In this document: piece after piece, positions 17,040 to 26,836 of the stretch
Numbering within the stretch: position 1 is the first letter of the stretch
Layout: the number at the start of each line of letters is the position of its first letter
Source of the DNA: JAKEGK01 sp050116575
GTDB taxonomy: Bacteria > Pseudomonadota > Gammaproteobacteria > SZUA-152
Length of the DNA stretch: 64,000 nucleotides
NCBI GenBank assembly: GCA_050116575.1
Contig: JASFOJ010000005.1
Location: forward strand, 1-64,000
Direction: 5' to 3'
Notes under the pieces: generated by a model
Databases searched by the model: none
What the model was told of the DNA's origin: nothing
What the model saw: the letters and a program-made list of their open reading frames with translations, nothing else
Program-made: the position numbers and the translations under genes

Positions 17040-17981
17040 ATGTCACAGGCACTTAATTTGATTTTTGCCGGTACACCGGAATTCGCCGCCGTGAGTCTGA
17101 AAGCGCTCGTGGATTCCCCGCACCGTATTGCAGCCGTCTATACTCAGCCGGACCGTCCTGCCGGCCGTGGTCGAAAACTCAAACCCGGTCCCGTGAAGCA
17201 ACTGGCCATGGAGCATCAGTTGACTGTGATGCAACCCGATTCATTGAAAGATCCGCAAACGCAACAACAATTGGCCGAATTTGATGCGGATTTGATGATC
17301 GTGGCGGCTTATGGATTATTGTTGCCCAAAGCGGTGTTAGCCATTCCAAGGCTGGGATGTGTTAACGTACACGCATCGCTATTGCCGCGCTGGCGCGGAG
17401 CCGCCCCTATTCAGCGCGCCATTCTGGCGGGGGACCGCGAAACCGGTATTACCATTATGCAGATGGATGAAGGACTGGATACCGGGGATATGTTGCTCAA
17501 GCATACCACCCCCATTGAAAACACCGACACCGCCCAAACGCTGCATGACCGGTTGGCTGTGATGGGTGCGGAAGCTTTACTGCAGGCAGTGCATTTGATC
17601 GTCAACGGGACCATGGAACGTGAACCGCAAAATGACGCGCTTGCCACTTATGCCGAAAAGATACAAAAAGCCGAAGCTCGTATCGACTGGCGGCAAAGCG
17701 CGTACGATATTCACCGCAAGGTGCGGGCCTTTAATCCGTGGCCGGTGGCTCAGGGTGTCATGGCGGAGCGCACTATCCGTATCTGGCAAGCGCAGGTGAT
17801 ACCAGGGCAGGGCGAAGCCGCACCGGGCACCGTATTAGCCGAATCCCGTGACGGCATCGATGTGATGACAGGCGACGGGATATTGCGCATTACCCGCTTG
17901 CAGTTGCCCGGGGGCAAACCGTTGGCGGCGGCCGATTTTGTTAACGCGCAAAGCCTGAAAGGCGGCGTATTTGACAGCTGA
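17040..17981 (+). CDS. fmt: Methionyl-tRNA formyltransferase
   Basis: The 313-residue enzyme formylates initiator Met-tRNA using 10-formyltetrahydrofolate. The N-terminal domain shows GTPEFAA, the flexible loop RPAGRGRKL (around 39-47), and the catalytic set Asn109, His111 (NVHASLLPRWRG) and Asp147 (GLDTGD). The C-terminal OB-like domain begins near residue 205. It is separated from rsmB by about 27 bases and likely cotranscribed with it. A second, divergent formyltransferase lies at 46068-46991. Confidence 0.97.
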   Translation: MSQALNLIFAGTPEFAAVSLKALVDSPHRIAAVYTQPDRPAGRGRKLKPGPVKQLAMEHQLTVMQPDSLKDPQTQQQLAEFDADLMIVAAYGLLLPKAVLAIPRLGCVNVHASLLPRWRGAAPIQRAILAGDRETGITIMQMDEGLDTGDMLLKHTTPIENTDTAQTLHDRLAVMGAEALLQAVHLIVNGTMEREPQNDALATYAEKIQKAEARIDWRQSAYDIHRKVRAFNPWPVAQGVMAERTIRIWQAQVIPGQGEAAPGTVLAESRDGIDVMTGDGILRITRLQLPGGKPLAAADFVNAQSLKGGVFDS

Positions 17982-18008
17982 CTGTCCTGAATCTGACCGG
18001 ATGTATTG

Positions 18009-19307
18009 ATGAATACCCGTGCCCTTGCCGCTTTGGTGCTTACCGACGTAAATGTCAGCGGCCGTTCGTTGCCGGACGCATTGGCGTCTCATCAGGCTGA
18101 TGTGGCTGATTCCCGGGAACAGGCGCTGTTACAGGAAATCAGTTACGGGGTAACACGCTGGTGGTGGCGGCTGGATGCCATTATCAGCCAGCTGATGGAC
18201 AAACCGCTCAAGGCAAAGGACGGTGACATTAAGCATTTGATCATGGCCGGTATCTATCAACTCCACGATATGCGCATACCCGATCACGCGGCGGTTGCTG
18301 AAACGGTCAATGCCTGTGCCGCCCTGAAAAAGCCCTGGGCCAAAAAACTGGTCAATGGCGTGTTGCGTAATTATCAACGCCGCAGCGATGCCATTGAACG
18401 ACAACTGGCGCAGCAGCCGGATGCCGCTTGCAGTCATCCAAGCTGGTTGTTGCGGGAACTCAAGGCGGCATGGCCAGATCAATGGCCGCAGATTGTGGAT
18501 GCCAACAATACCAAGCCGCCCATGGTTTTGCGGGTCAATGTCCAAAAGACCAGCCGTGACGATTACCTGCAACAATTGCGCGAACAGGGTATCCAGGCGC
18601 AAGCGTTTGCCTTTAACGATTGCGGCGTGAAGCTGGCGCAACCGGTGGCGGTGCAAAACCTGCCCGGCTTCTACGACGGGCGAGTGTCGGTACAGGATGG
18701 CGCCGCCCAACTGGCCGCGGAGCTGTTACAGCTTGCTGCAGGACAGCGGGTGCTGGATGTGTGCGCGGCGCCGGGTGGTAAAACGGCGCATATACTGGAG
18801 CACCAACCGGTACTGTCGGAGTTGGTGGCTGTTGATATCGACGGGGACCGGCTGGCAAAAGTGGACGATAACCTGCAACGACTGGGATTGGCGGCAACAT
18901 TGATGGCCGGTGACGCGCAGGCGCCGGAGCAGTGGTGGGATGGGCGGCGGTTTGACCGCATTTTGCTGGATGCGCCCTGTTCTGCAACCGGTGTAATACG
19001 CCGTCATCCCGATATCAAGCAACTGCGCCGGGCCACCGACCTGCCGCAACTGGTGAATTTACAACACAAAATTTTGACCACAGTCTGGCCCTTACTGGAA
19101 TCAGGAGGTATGCTTTTATATGCAACCTGCTCGATTTTGCCACAGGAGAACGAGCGGCAGATTGGCCAATTTCTAGCATCTCATCAGGATTCAGAGTTAC
19201 TGCCCATTGCAGCGCAGTGGGGAACAAATCAGCCGGCGGGCCGCCAGATCTTACCGGGGGAACACGGCATGGATGGCTTTTACTACGCATGTATCCAGAA
19301 GAATTAA
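18009..19307 (+). CDS. rsmB: 16S rRNA (cytosine-967-C5)-methyltransferase
   Basis: The 432-residue protein carries an N-terminal NusB-like RNA-binding domain (about 1-140) and a C-terminal SAM-dependent m5C methyltransferase domain. The SAM motif VLDVCAAPGGKT and both catalytic cysteine motifs, DAPCSATGV (motif IV) and YATCSILPQENE (motif VI), are intact. The start is ATG at 18009; a TTG immediately before it is in frame but less likely. The next gene begins at or near its end. Confidence 0.96.
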   Translation: MNTRALAALVLTDVNVSGRSLPDALASHQADVADSREQALLQEISYGVTRWWWRLDAIISQLMDKPLKAKDGDIKHLIMAGIYQLHDMRIPDHAAVAETVNACAALKKPWAKKLVNGVLRNYQRRSDAIERQLAQQPDAACSHPSWLLRELKAAWPDQWPQIVDANNTKPPMVLRVNVQKTSRDDYLQQLREQGIQAQAFAFNDCGVKLAQPVAVQNLPGFYDGRVSVQDGAAQLAAELLQLAAGQRVLDVCAAPGGKTAHILEHQPVLSELVAVDIDGDRLAKVDDNLQRLGLAATLMAGDAQAPEQWWDGRRFDRILLDAPCSATGVIRRHPDIKQLRRATDLPQLVNLQHKILTTVWPLLESGGMLLYATCSILPQENERQIGQFLASHQDSELLPIAAQWGTNQPAGRQILPGEHGMDGFYYACIQKN

Positions 19308-19336
19308 CAAACCGCAGGACTGCCGTTTCGAATGTT

Positions 19337-19921
19337 ATGTGGGGGTTACTGGTGTCAGGCCGGCGCGCGCGGACGTTGGGCCGGGGGCTCATTATGTTGT
19401 TGTTGCTGTTGGTCGGTAACAGTACGTGGGCGGCCGGGTTTGCGGTCAATCATGCCGAGATTGTACTGACCAACAAGGTTTACCAGTTAAACGCCCGTCT
19501 CACTTTCGATTTTAGCCAGGATGTCATGGATGCGATAGAAAACGGTGTGCCGATGGTGTTGAATCTTGACATAGAAATCATGCGCCCGCGCCGCTATTTT
19601 TGGGACGAGGAAGTGGCGTCGTTGGAACAACGCTATCAACTGCAATATCACGCCCTGAGTGAACAATATGTGGTGCGCAATTTAAACAGTGGCGCCCAAT
19701 ACACCTTTTTTTCCCTGACCGCGGCCCTGCAGAAGATCGGTAATGTCGACCATTTGCCTATTATTGACCAGCAATTGCTGAAAAACCGGGAGGCGGATAA
19801 TTATTACGCGCGCGTTCGTGTGGGGTTGGGCTTCGATAATTTGCCTGTGCCGTTAAAGCTGGATGCGCTGATTTCCAGCAGCTGGTGGCTGGACAGCGAC
19901 TGGTATCGGCTGGATTTGTAA
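19337..19921 (+). CDS. DUF4390 exported protein
   Basis: The mature region (AAGFAVNHAEIVLTNKVYQL onwards) matches the DUF4390 proteins found between rsmB and ntrY in Gammaproteobacteria; no biochemical function is established. A signal peptide with the core LIMLLLLLVGNSTWA precedes it. The start is ambiguous. ATG at 19337 is used; ATG at 19289 would overlap rsmB, and GTG at 19352 has the best ribosome-binding site (GGGGG, six bases upstream). The context suggests coupling to the NtrYX envelope or redox sensing system encoded immediately downstream. Confidence 0.8.
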   Translation: MWGLLVSGRRARTLGRGLIMLLLLLVGNSTWAAGFAVNHAEIVLTNKVYQLNARLTFDFSQDVMDAIENGVPMVLNLDIEIMRPRRYFWDEEVASLEQRYQLQYHALSEQYVVRNLNSGAQYTFFSLTAALQKIGNVDHLPIIDQQLLKNREADNYYARVRVGLGFDNLPVPLKLDALISSSWWLDSDWYRLDL

Positions 19922-19966
19922 CGCTGCCATGATGACACTATTGCTATCAACCAGGAACCATAACCA

Positions 19967-22189
19967 ATGTCGCAAGTGACATTACTGCTCAAGCGGATTT
20001 CCGACAGTTTCTTTCCCGTGCTGGCCATGGGATTGTTCCTGGTGCTGTCCCTGACCCTGCTGAGCGCCGCCACGGAAAACTCGCTGCAATTTGGCCGCCT
20101 GCATCTGGTGCTGGTGGTAATCAATGCCCTGGGCTTGATCGTGCTGGTGGGGCTCATTGGCGTTAACTTTATCCGCATGATCCGCAACTACCGGCGCAAC
20201 GTGGTGGGTTCGCGGCTTACCGCGCGTCTGGTCATCGTGTTCGTGATACTGGCAGTAGCGCCGGTGTCGGTGGTTTATTACTTCTCCCTCGGATTTTTAC
20301 AGCGCGGTATCGACAGCTGGTTTAACGTGCGCGTTGAGGGTGCCATGCAGGATGCATTGGAACTGAGCCAGGCTTCATTGAATCTGCGCATCCGTGAACT
20401 GCTCAATCAAACCCGGGATATGGCGGACAGTCTCACCGATGTGCCCGATGCCACCGTGTTGCTAAACCTGAATGACCTGCGCAGCGAAAGCAACGCCTAT
20501 GAACTGACCTTGCTGACCGAAAGCGGCCACGTTATTGCGTCCAGCAGCGCCGACACCACCGCCATAATTCCCAGTCAGCCGGACGATGCCATTCTTTCCC
20601 AGGTTCGTGCCAACAAAAGTTACGCCGGGCTGGCACCGGTGGGTGATCTGGGATTGCAGATCCGTGTCGCCGTGGCCATTGATTCATTTGAAGCGCCGGC
20701 GCAGCAACGGGTGTTATACGCTCTTTACCCTATTCCCGATCGTATCAGCTTGTTGGCGGACAGCGTGCAGTCCGCCTATAGCCAGCACAAGGAACTGGTG
20801 TACCTGCGCGAGCCGCTGAAAAACAGTTTTACCCTGACCCTGTCGCTGGTGTTGCTGGTTAGCCTGCTGACCGCTATCTGGGCGGCGTTTTTCTCGGCGC
20901 AGCGGCTGGTGGCGCCGGTACGCGTACTGGCGGTGGGCACCCGGGCGGTGGCTGCGGGTAATTACGACAAAAAACTGCCGGTCACCAGCAACGATGAGCT
21001 GGGCTCTCTGGTACAGTCATTTTCCGATATGACCCATAAGATCGCCAACGCGCGGGATGAGGCGCAACGCAGTAAAGAACAGGTCGAGCAGGAACGTGCT
21101 TACTTGCGTGCCGTGTTGGGCCGTTTGTCATCGGGTGTATTAACACTGGACCGTGATTTGAAAATCCGGGTGGCCAACAGTGCAGCGAGCCAGATCCTGG
21201 AAATCGACATGGACCGTACCGTCGGCAGCCGCCTGAAAGTGGTTCAGGGTTACGGTCCCCAGCTCAAGGACTTTGTAGAGGTGTTAAAACGCAACCTGAT
21301 GCTGGATCAGCCGGAATGGAACGAGCAGGTCACGGTGCGGCGGCGGCGGGGTAACCGTATTCTAATGTGCCGTGGCGCCATGTTATCGTCCGATGACGCT
21401 GACCGTGCCGGTTACGTGGTGGTGTTTGACGATGTTACCAAGCTCGTACAGGCCCAGCGCGAAGCCGCGTGGGGTGAAGTCGCCAGGCGCCTGGCGCATG
21501 AAATCAAGAACCCGCTAACCCCTATTCAGTTGTCCGCCGAGCGGTTGCGTAAAAAGTATCTGACCCGCATGAAACCGGAAGATGCCGAAGTGCTGGATCG
21601 CTCGACCCACACCATTGTGCAGCAAGTGGAAGCCATGAAGGAAATGGTTAAGGCATTTTCCGAATACGCCCGGGTACCCAAACTGCAATTGCAGCCGCTT
21701 AACATCGAAATGCTAATTAATGAAGTGCTGGACCTGTACCGCGACGATGAGTCGGGCGTTAAATTCACGATTAGTATTGATGCCGACGTACCCGCGGTCA
21801 AAGCCGATGCCGGACGTATTCGCCAGTTGTTACATAACCTGATTAAAAACGCCATAGAGTCCACCCGCAGCCGCAAGGATGCCAGGATCATGATCAGCGC
21901 CGAACACGTTGCCACCGCCACCCAGGACCTGGTGGAACTGCGTATCGTGGATAACGGACCGGGTATTCCCGATGAGTTGATCGAAAACCTGTTCGAACCC
22001 TATACCACCACCAAATCCAAAGGCGGCGGATTGGGCCTGGCGGTGGTCAAACGTATTGTCGAGGAACATTCCGGTAGTGTGTTTGCCGAAAATCGTCACG
22101 AAGGTGGTGCCTGCATCGTGGTGCGACTGCCGGTCTCCAGCCATGACACCGGAGAGCATCGTGGTAATAATATTCGGGCACAGGCCTGA
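19967..22189 (+). CDS. ntrY: NtrY-type sensor histidine kinase
   Basis: This 740-residue membrane kinase has hydrophobic segments near residues 17-34, 43-65 and 84-107, a periplasmic sensing region of about 170 residues, another membrane segment (about 287-308), HAMP (around 315-365), PAS (around 375-480), HisKA and HATPase domains. The phosphorylated histidine is His511 in RRLAHEIKNPLTPIQ. The ATPase motifs DNGPGI and GGGLGLAVV are intact. AGGA lies nine bases before the ATG. It pairs with the response regulator 21 bases downstream; NtrYX systems are associated with nitrogen, redox and envelope control. Confidence 0.93.
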   Translation: MSQVTLLLKRISDSFFPVLAMGLFLVLSLTLLSAATENSLQFGRLHLVLVVINALGLIVLVGLIGVNFIRMIRNYRRNVVGSRLTARLVIVFVILAVAPVSVVYYFSLGFLQRGIDSWFNVRVEGAMQDALELSQASLNLRIRELLNQTRDMADSLTDVPDATVLLNLNDLRSESNAYELTLLTESGHVIASSSADTTAIIPSQPDDAILSQVRANKSYAGLAPVGDLGLQIRVAVAIDSFEAPAQQRVLYALYPIPDRISLLADSVQSAYSQHKELVYLREPLKNSFTLTLSLVLLVSLLTAIWAAFFSAQRLVAPVRVLAVGTRAVAAGNYDKKLPVTSNDELGSLVQSFSDMTHKIANARDEAQRSKEQVEQERAYLRAVLGRLSSGVLTLDRDLKIRVANSAASQILEIDMDRTVGSRLKVVQGYGPQLKDFVEVLKRNLMLDQPEWNEQVTVRRRRGNRILMCRGAMLSSDDADRAGYVVVFDDVTKLVQAQREAAWGEVARRLAHEIKNPLTPIQLSAERLRKKYLTRMKPEDAEVLDRSTHTIVQQVEAMKEMVKAFSEYARVPKLQLQPLNIEMLINEVLDLYRDDESGVKFTISIDADVPAVKADAGRIRQLLHNLIKNAIESTRSRKDARIMISAEHVATATQDLVELRIVDNGPGIPDELIENLFEPYTTTKSKGGGLGLAVVKRIVEEHSGSVFAENRHEGGACIVVRLPVSSHDTGEHRGNNIRAQA

Positions 22190-22210
22190 TCCAGGATTTA
22201 ACCTAACGCT

Positions 22211-23602
22211 ATGAAACCTAGAACATCATTTAAACCGCATATCCTGGTCGTTGACGATGAACCGGATATCCGTCGCCTGGTCAAGGAAATCCTGGAAGAC
22301 GAAAATTATTCGGTGGCGGTTGCCAAAGACGGCGGCAGTGCCCGCGACGCGATCAAGAGCCGCGCACCGGATCTGGTGCTGCTGGATATCTGGATGCCCG
22401 ACGTTGACGGTATTACCCTGTTAAAAGAGTTCCTGGAAATGCATCACTTGCGTTGCCCGGTAATCATGATGTCCGGGCACGGTACCGTGGAAGCGGCGGT
22501 GGAGTCAACGCGGCTGGGTGCGTTTGATTTCATAGAAAAACCGTTGTCCCTGTCCAAGCTGCTGGTCACTGTTGAGAGCGCGCTGCAAAGTGGTAAATCC
22601 GCCACCAGCCAGAGTATTACCCATCACGATATCCTGCAGCCGGTGGAAATTGTCGGTAAAAGCCAGACGGTAAAAAACCTGGTGACACAACTGGATCGCT
22701 GCGCCGGGCATGACGTTACCGTATTACTGATTGGTGAACCAGGAACCGGCAAAACCCGCTGTGCCCGCTATATTCATTCCAAAAGCGGAAGAAGTAACAT
22801 GCCTTACGTGGAACTGCGCACCGCGGATATGTCCAGCCGCCGCAACCGCGAGACCACTGAACTTTTGTTGGGTATCGATAATGCTTCGGTCAGTAACAAG
22901 GGGTGTCTGGAGCAGGCAAACGGCGGCACTGTGTACATCGATGATGTGGCGGAACTGGATGACGATATGCAGGCGGCGTTGTACGGCGCTTTGACATCCT
23001 CTTCCATTTACCGGGTTGATGGTGATCAGCCCGTTGCGCTGGATGTGCGCATCATTGCCGCCACCCGTTATGACCTGCAACAGGAAGTGCGGGCCAACCG
23101 TTTCCGTGAAGATTTGTTTCACTGTGTTAACGCGTATCCGTTGCGTATTCCACCGCTGCGTGATCATAGCGAAGACGTGCCGGAACTACTGCAATACTAC
23201 GTTGGCGTTTTTTCGGATAAGGAAAAACTGCCTTATCGGAATTTTTCCCTCGCTGCGCAGAACCGGTTACGCCACTATGCGTGGCCGGGCAACGTGCTGG
23301 AACTGGAAAACATCGTGCGCCGTCTGCTCATGATCGACGGCGGCATAACCATCGATGTTACGGAAGTCGATGAGATGCTGGATGAAGTCTATGGTGCTCT
23401 GTCGCCGGATCAACCGGATTCAGCGATAATGCCCCAGTTCGACTTGCCGCTGCGCCAGGCCCGGGAACAATTTGAAAAAGCTTATCTCGAATTTCACTTA
23501 AAGCAGGCCCATGGCAGTGTGGGCAAAGTGGCGAAATTGGCGGGCATGGAACGAACGCATTTATATCGCAAATTACGTGCCCTGGGTATTGAAACCAAGT
23601 AG
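22211..23602 (+). CDS. ntrX: NtrX-type response regulator with AAA+ domain lacking GAFTGA
   Basis: This 463-residue regulator has a receiver domain (phospho-acceptor Asp59 in LLDIWMPD), an AAA+ domain with Walker A GEPGTGKT (175-182) and Walker B VYIDDV (241-246), and a Fis-type helix-turn-helix at about 430-463. Where sigma-54 activators carry GAFTGA, residues 221-226 read GIDNAS, so the loop that contacts sigma-54 is missing. NtrX homologues elsewhere are known to lack or vary this motif and act on sigma-70 promoters. It is 21 bases from ntrY and ends the pair; a 361-bp gap follows. Confidence 0.92.
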   Translation: MKPRTSFKPHILVVDDEPDIRRLVKEILEDENYSVAVAKDGGSARDAIKSRAPDLVLLDIWMPDVDGITLLKEFLEMHHLRCPVIMMSGHGTVEAAVESTRLGAFDFIEKPLSLSKLLVTVESALQSGKSATSQSITHHDILQPVEIVGKSQTVKNLVTQLDRCAGHDVTVLLIGEPGTGKTRCARYIHSKSGRSNMPYVELRTADMSSRRNRETTELLLGIDNASVSNKGCLEQANGGTVYIDDVAELDDDMQAALYGALTSSSIYRVDGDQPVALDVRIIAATRYDLQQEVRANRFREDLFHCVNAYPLRIPPLRDHSEDVPELLQYYVGVFSDKEKLPYRNFSLAAQNRLRHYAWPGNVLELENIVRRLLMIDGGITIDVTEVDEMLDEVYGALSPDQPDSAIMPQFDLPLRQAREQFEKAYLEFHLKQAHGSVGKVAKLAGMERTHLYRKLRALGIETK

Positions 23603-23963
23603 ATCTCCTTGTCTGTTAATATGTGGCGTCGATTATGTTGCGTCGTTACGTTGCGACGATATTTGCAGCCTGCAATAATGGCCGCGTTATCATGGTGATA
23701 ACAGGATTTGCCGGCAATGGCACCCGGCACCGGATTCAAAGGGACATTTTACGGTTCTGATTTCAACCATAACGGAGTATAGTAATCGCGGCATTTGGTC
23801 AAATGCGGCAATTAACTAACGAACAAGACAACAACAAGACGTGCGGGACATTCATGTTCAATCAATTGTTAGTATGGTTAATGTGGTCAGTATTGCCGGT
23901 TTTACGACTACCGGTTAGTTTTTCCATTATCCCCGTGTCAATCACTAATCCCTTCAGGCCCAA
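23603..23963. other. Intergenic region between ntrX and trkA, 361 bp
   Basis: The region contains the inverted repeat GCATTTG-GT-CAAATGC at 23791-23806, about 160 bases upstream of trkA, which could be an operator. No terminator with a T-tract follows ntrX, and I see no gene-like open frame. Confidence 0.5.
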
Positions 23964-25337
23964 ATGAAAATTATTGTGTTAGGAGCAGGACAGGTTGGTT
24001 CGTCCGTGGCGGAGGTGTTGGCCAAGGAGGCCAACGATATCACTATCGTTGATACCGACGCCAAGAAGCTGCGGGAACTGCAGGACCGCATGGACATCCG
24101 CACCGTGCAGGGGCAGGCGGCACACCCGGAAGTGCTGGGCCGGGCCGGCGGTGAAGATGCCGATATGATCATCGCCGTTACCAACCAGGACGAAATCAAC
24201 ATGGTGGCCTGCCAGGTGGCCTATACCCTGTTTCATACACCCACCAAGATCGCCCGGGTCCGAGGTGTGGAATACCTTACCTTCCCGCAATTGTTTACCC
24301 AGGAAGCCCTGCCCATTGACGTGCTCATCAGCCCCGAACAACTGGTGACCGAATACGTGCAACGCCTTATCGAATATCCCGGTGCACTGCAGGTGCTGGA
24401 CTTCGCCGATGGCCGGGTGCAACTGGTGGCGGTGCGGGCCTACTACGGCGGGCCGCTGGTGGGACACGAATTGAAAACCCTGCGCGAACACATGCCCGGC
24501 ATCGACACCCGGGTGGCCGCCATCTTCCGGCGCGGAACGCCCATTATCCCCGAAGGCGACACCGTCATCGAGACCGAGGACGAAGTGTTTTTCATTGCCG
24601 CCAAACGTCACATCCGGGTGGTGATGAAAGAGTTACGCCGCCTCGACCGGCCGGTGAAGCGTATTATTATTGCCGGCGGCGGCAATATCGGTATGCGCCT
24701 GGCCAAGGCATTGGAACATAACTACCAGGTTAAGCTGATCGATCACAATCCGGAACGCTCTAAAAACATTTCCGAGCAACTGGACAAGACTATCGTGTTG
24801 TTCGGTGATGCGGCGGATGAAGAGCTGTTACTGGAAGAGAACATCGAACACACCGACGTGTTCTGCGCCGTCACCAATGACGATGAAGCGAACATTCTTT
24901 CCGCCATGCTGGCCAAGCGTTTGGGCGCCCGCAAAGTGATGGCGCTCATTAACCGGGCGGCGTACGTTGACCTGGTGCAAAGCGGCATTATAGATATTGC
25001 CATTTCACCGCAACAGGCGACCATTGGTTCGTTGCTCGCGCACGTACGCCGCGGCGATGTGACGGCGGTGCATTCGTTGCGCCGGGGCGCGGCGGAAGCC
25101 ATCGAGGCGGTTGCCCATGGCGATGTAAATTCTTCCAAGGTCGTGGGACGCGCCATCGAGGACATCGTGCTGCCGCCGGGAACCACCATAGGCGCGATTG
25201 TGCGCGACAACGAAGTGGTGATTGCTCACCACGATACCGTTATCGAACCGGATGACCATGTCATTTTGTTTGTCGTAGATAAAAAGCGCATCCCCGAGGT
25301 GGAACGGCTGTTCCAGGTCGGCATTACCTTTATCTAA
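23964..25337 (+). CDS. trkA: Trk system potassium uptake regulatory protein TrkA
   Basis: The 457-residue cytoplasmic protein is a tandem of two RCK units, each with an NAD-binding Rossmann domain (GAGQVG at 6-11; GGGNIG in the second half) and a C-terminal TrkA_C domain. It gates the TrkH channel in response to nucleotides. The coding sequence is unusually GC-rich and G/C-ending compared with its flanks, probably reflecting high expression. trkH begins 18 bases after its stop, forming a complete Trk uptake operon. Confidence 0.96.
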   Translation: MKIIVLGAGQVGSSVAEVLAKEANDITIVDTDAKKLRELQDRMDIRTVQGQAAHPEVLGRAGGEDADMIIAVTNQDEINMVACQVAYTLFHTPTKIARVRGVEYLTFPQLFTQEALPIDVLISPEQLVTEYVQRLIEYPGALQVLDFADGRVQLVAVRAYYGGPLVGHELKTLREHMPGIDTRVAAIFRRGTPIIPEGDTVIETEDEVFFIAAKRHIRVVMKELRRLDRPVKRIIIAGGGNIGMRLAKALEHNYQVKLIDHNPERSKNISEQLDKTIVLFGDAADEELLLEENIEHTDVFCAVTNDDEANILSAMLAKRLGARKVMALINRAAYVDLVQSGIIDIAISPQQATIGSLLAHVRRGDVTAVHSLRRGAAEAIEAVAHGDVNSSKVVGRAIEDIVLPPGTTIGAIVRDNEVVIAHHDTVIEPDDHVILFVVDKKRIPEVERLFQVGITFI

Positions 25338-25355
25338 ACGACACAACGTTTCCTT

Positions 25356-26807
25356 ATGCAACTGGCTGCCATACTTCGCATTGTTGGTTTATTGCTGATT
25401 ATATTCAGCGTTGCCATGTTGCCGCCGGCACTGGTGGGCGTGATCTACGGCGACGGCGCCATCGTGCCGTTTATCACCGCATTCGCCGTAATTATTTCCG
25501 TTGGCATCGTGCTTTGGATACCGTTTCGAAAGCAGCGCCGGGATCCACGCTTGCGGGACGGGTTTTTGATCGTGGTGGTGTTCTGGCTGGTACTGAGCGT
25601 TTCCGGTTCATTGCCATTGTATTTTTCCGCCGCGCCGGTCATGAGCCTTACCGATGCGGTGTTCGAATCGGTGTCGGGATTAACGACCACCGGCGCAACA
25701 GTTCTTACCGGTATTGATGATTTACCCCATTCCATCTTGTTTTACCGCCAGCAACTGCAATGGATGGGCGGGATGGGCATTATCGTACTGGCGGTGGCCA
25801 TTTTGCCCATGCTGGGTATCGGCGGCATGCAGTTGTACCGCGCGGAAACGCCGGGCCCCATGAAAGACAATAAACTCACGCCGCGTATTACTGAAACCGC
25901 CAAAGCGTTGTGGTTTATATATCTGGGCCTGACCATTGCCTGTGCCATTGGTTACTGGCTGGCGGGGATGAACGCGTTTGATGCCATTGCCCATAGTTTT
26001 TCCACCGTGGCCATCGGCGGGTTTTCCACCCATGACGCCAGCATCGGGTATTTCGACAGTGCCCTGGTTGAAGTGGTGGCGGTGATCTTCATGCTGCTGG
26101 CTGGCATTAACTTTTCACTGCATTTTTTATCCTGGCGCACCCTGACCATCAAGCCTTATATTAAGGACCCGGAAGTGCAAACCTATTTCGTGGTGCTCGT
26201 TATCGCCGCCGCGATTAGTACCGTGTACCTGTATATATCCGGCACCTTTGATCACATCGGTAGCGCCGTTCATCACGGTATTTTCCAGGCGGTGTCCATT
26301 GGCACCACCACGGGTTTTACCACGGCACAATATTATGCCTGGCCGGGTTTTTTGCCGGTGTTATTGTTATTCAGCAGTTTTATCGGTGGTTGCGCCGGCT
26401 CCACCGCCGGTGGCTTAAAAGTGATCCGGTTTTTGTTGTTGTTCCGTCAGGGTATTCGTGAAATCAAGCGCCTGATACATCCCAGCGCGTTAATGCCGGT
26501 AAAGATCGGTAACAAGCCTCTGCCCGAACGGGTTATCAATGCTGTGTGGGGGTTTTTCTCCCTGTATGTGGCTTCCTTTGCCATTCTGATGTTGATGGTC
26601 ATGGCCACCGGCGTGGATCAGATTACCGCGTTTTCCGCGGTCGCCGCCTGCATGAACAATCTGGGTCCGGGCCTGGGGGACGTGGGCGCCCACTACGGTG
26701 ACATCAACGCCATCACTAAATGGATTTTGTGTTTTGCCATGTTGCTGGGGCGGTTGGAGATTTTTACCCTGTTGGTGTTATTTTCGGGTGAATTCTGGCG
26801 CAAATAA
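25356..26807 (+). CDS. trkH: Trk potassium uptake channel TrkH
   Basis: The 483-residue inner-membrane protein is built from four M1-P-M2 units. Selectivity-filter loops are visible as SGLTTTGAT, VAIGGFSTHD, GTTTGFTTAQ and CMNNLGPGLG. The intracellular-loop region GGCAGSTAGGLKVIR is also conserved. Length fits TrkH/TrkG of about 483. It follows trkA by 18 bases and is followed after 29 bases by a methyltransferase. Confidence 0.96.
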   Translation: MQLAAILRIVGLLLIIFSVAMLPPALVGVIYGDGAIVPFITAFAVIISVGIVLWIPFRKQRRDPRLRDGFLIVVVFWLVLSVSGSLPLYFSAAPVMSLTDAVFESVSGLTTTGATVLTGIDDLPHSILFYRQQLQWMGGMGIIVLAVAILPMLGIGGMQLYRAETPGPMKDNKLTPRITETAKALWFIYLGLTIACAIGYWLAGMNAFDAIAHSFSTVAIGGFSTHDASIGYFDSALVEVVAVIFMLLAGINFSLHFLSWRTLTIKPYIKDPEVQTYFVVLVIAAAISTVYLYISGTFDHIGSAVHHGIFQAVSIGTTTGFTTAQYYAWPGFLPVLLLFSSFIGGCAGSTAGGLKVIRFLLLFRQGIREIKRLIHPSALMPVKIGNKPLPERVINAVWGFFSLYVASFAILMLMVMATGVDQITAFSAVAACMNNLGPGLGDVGAHYGDINAITKWILCFAMLLGRLEIFTLLVLFSGEFWRK

Positions 26808-26836
26808 CCTATGTAAATCATCCACCAACGTATTCC

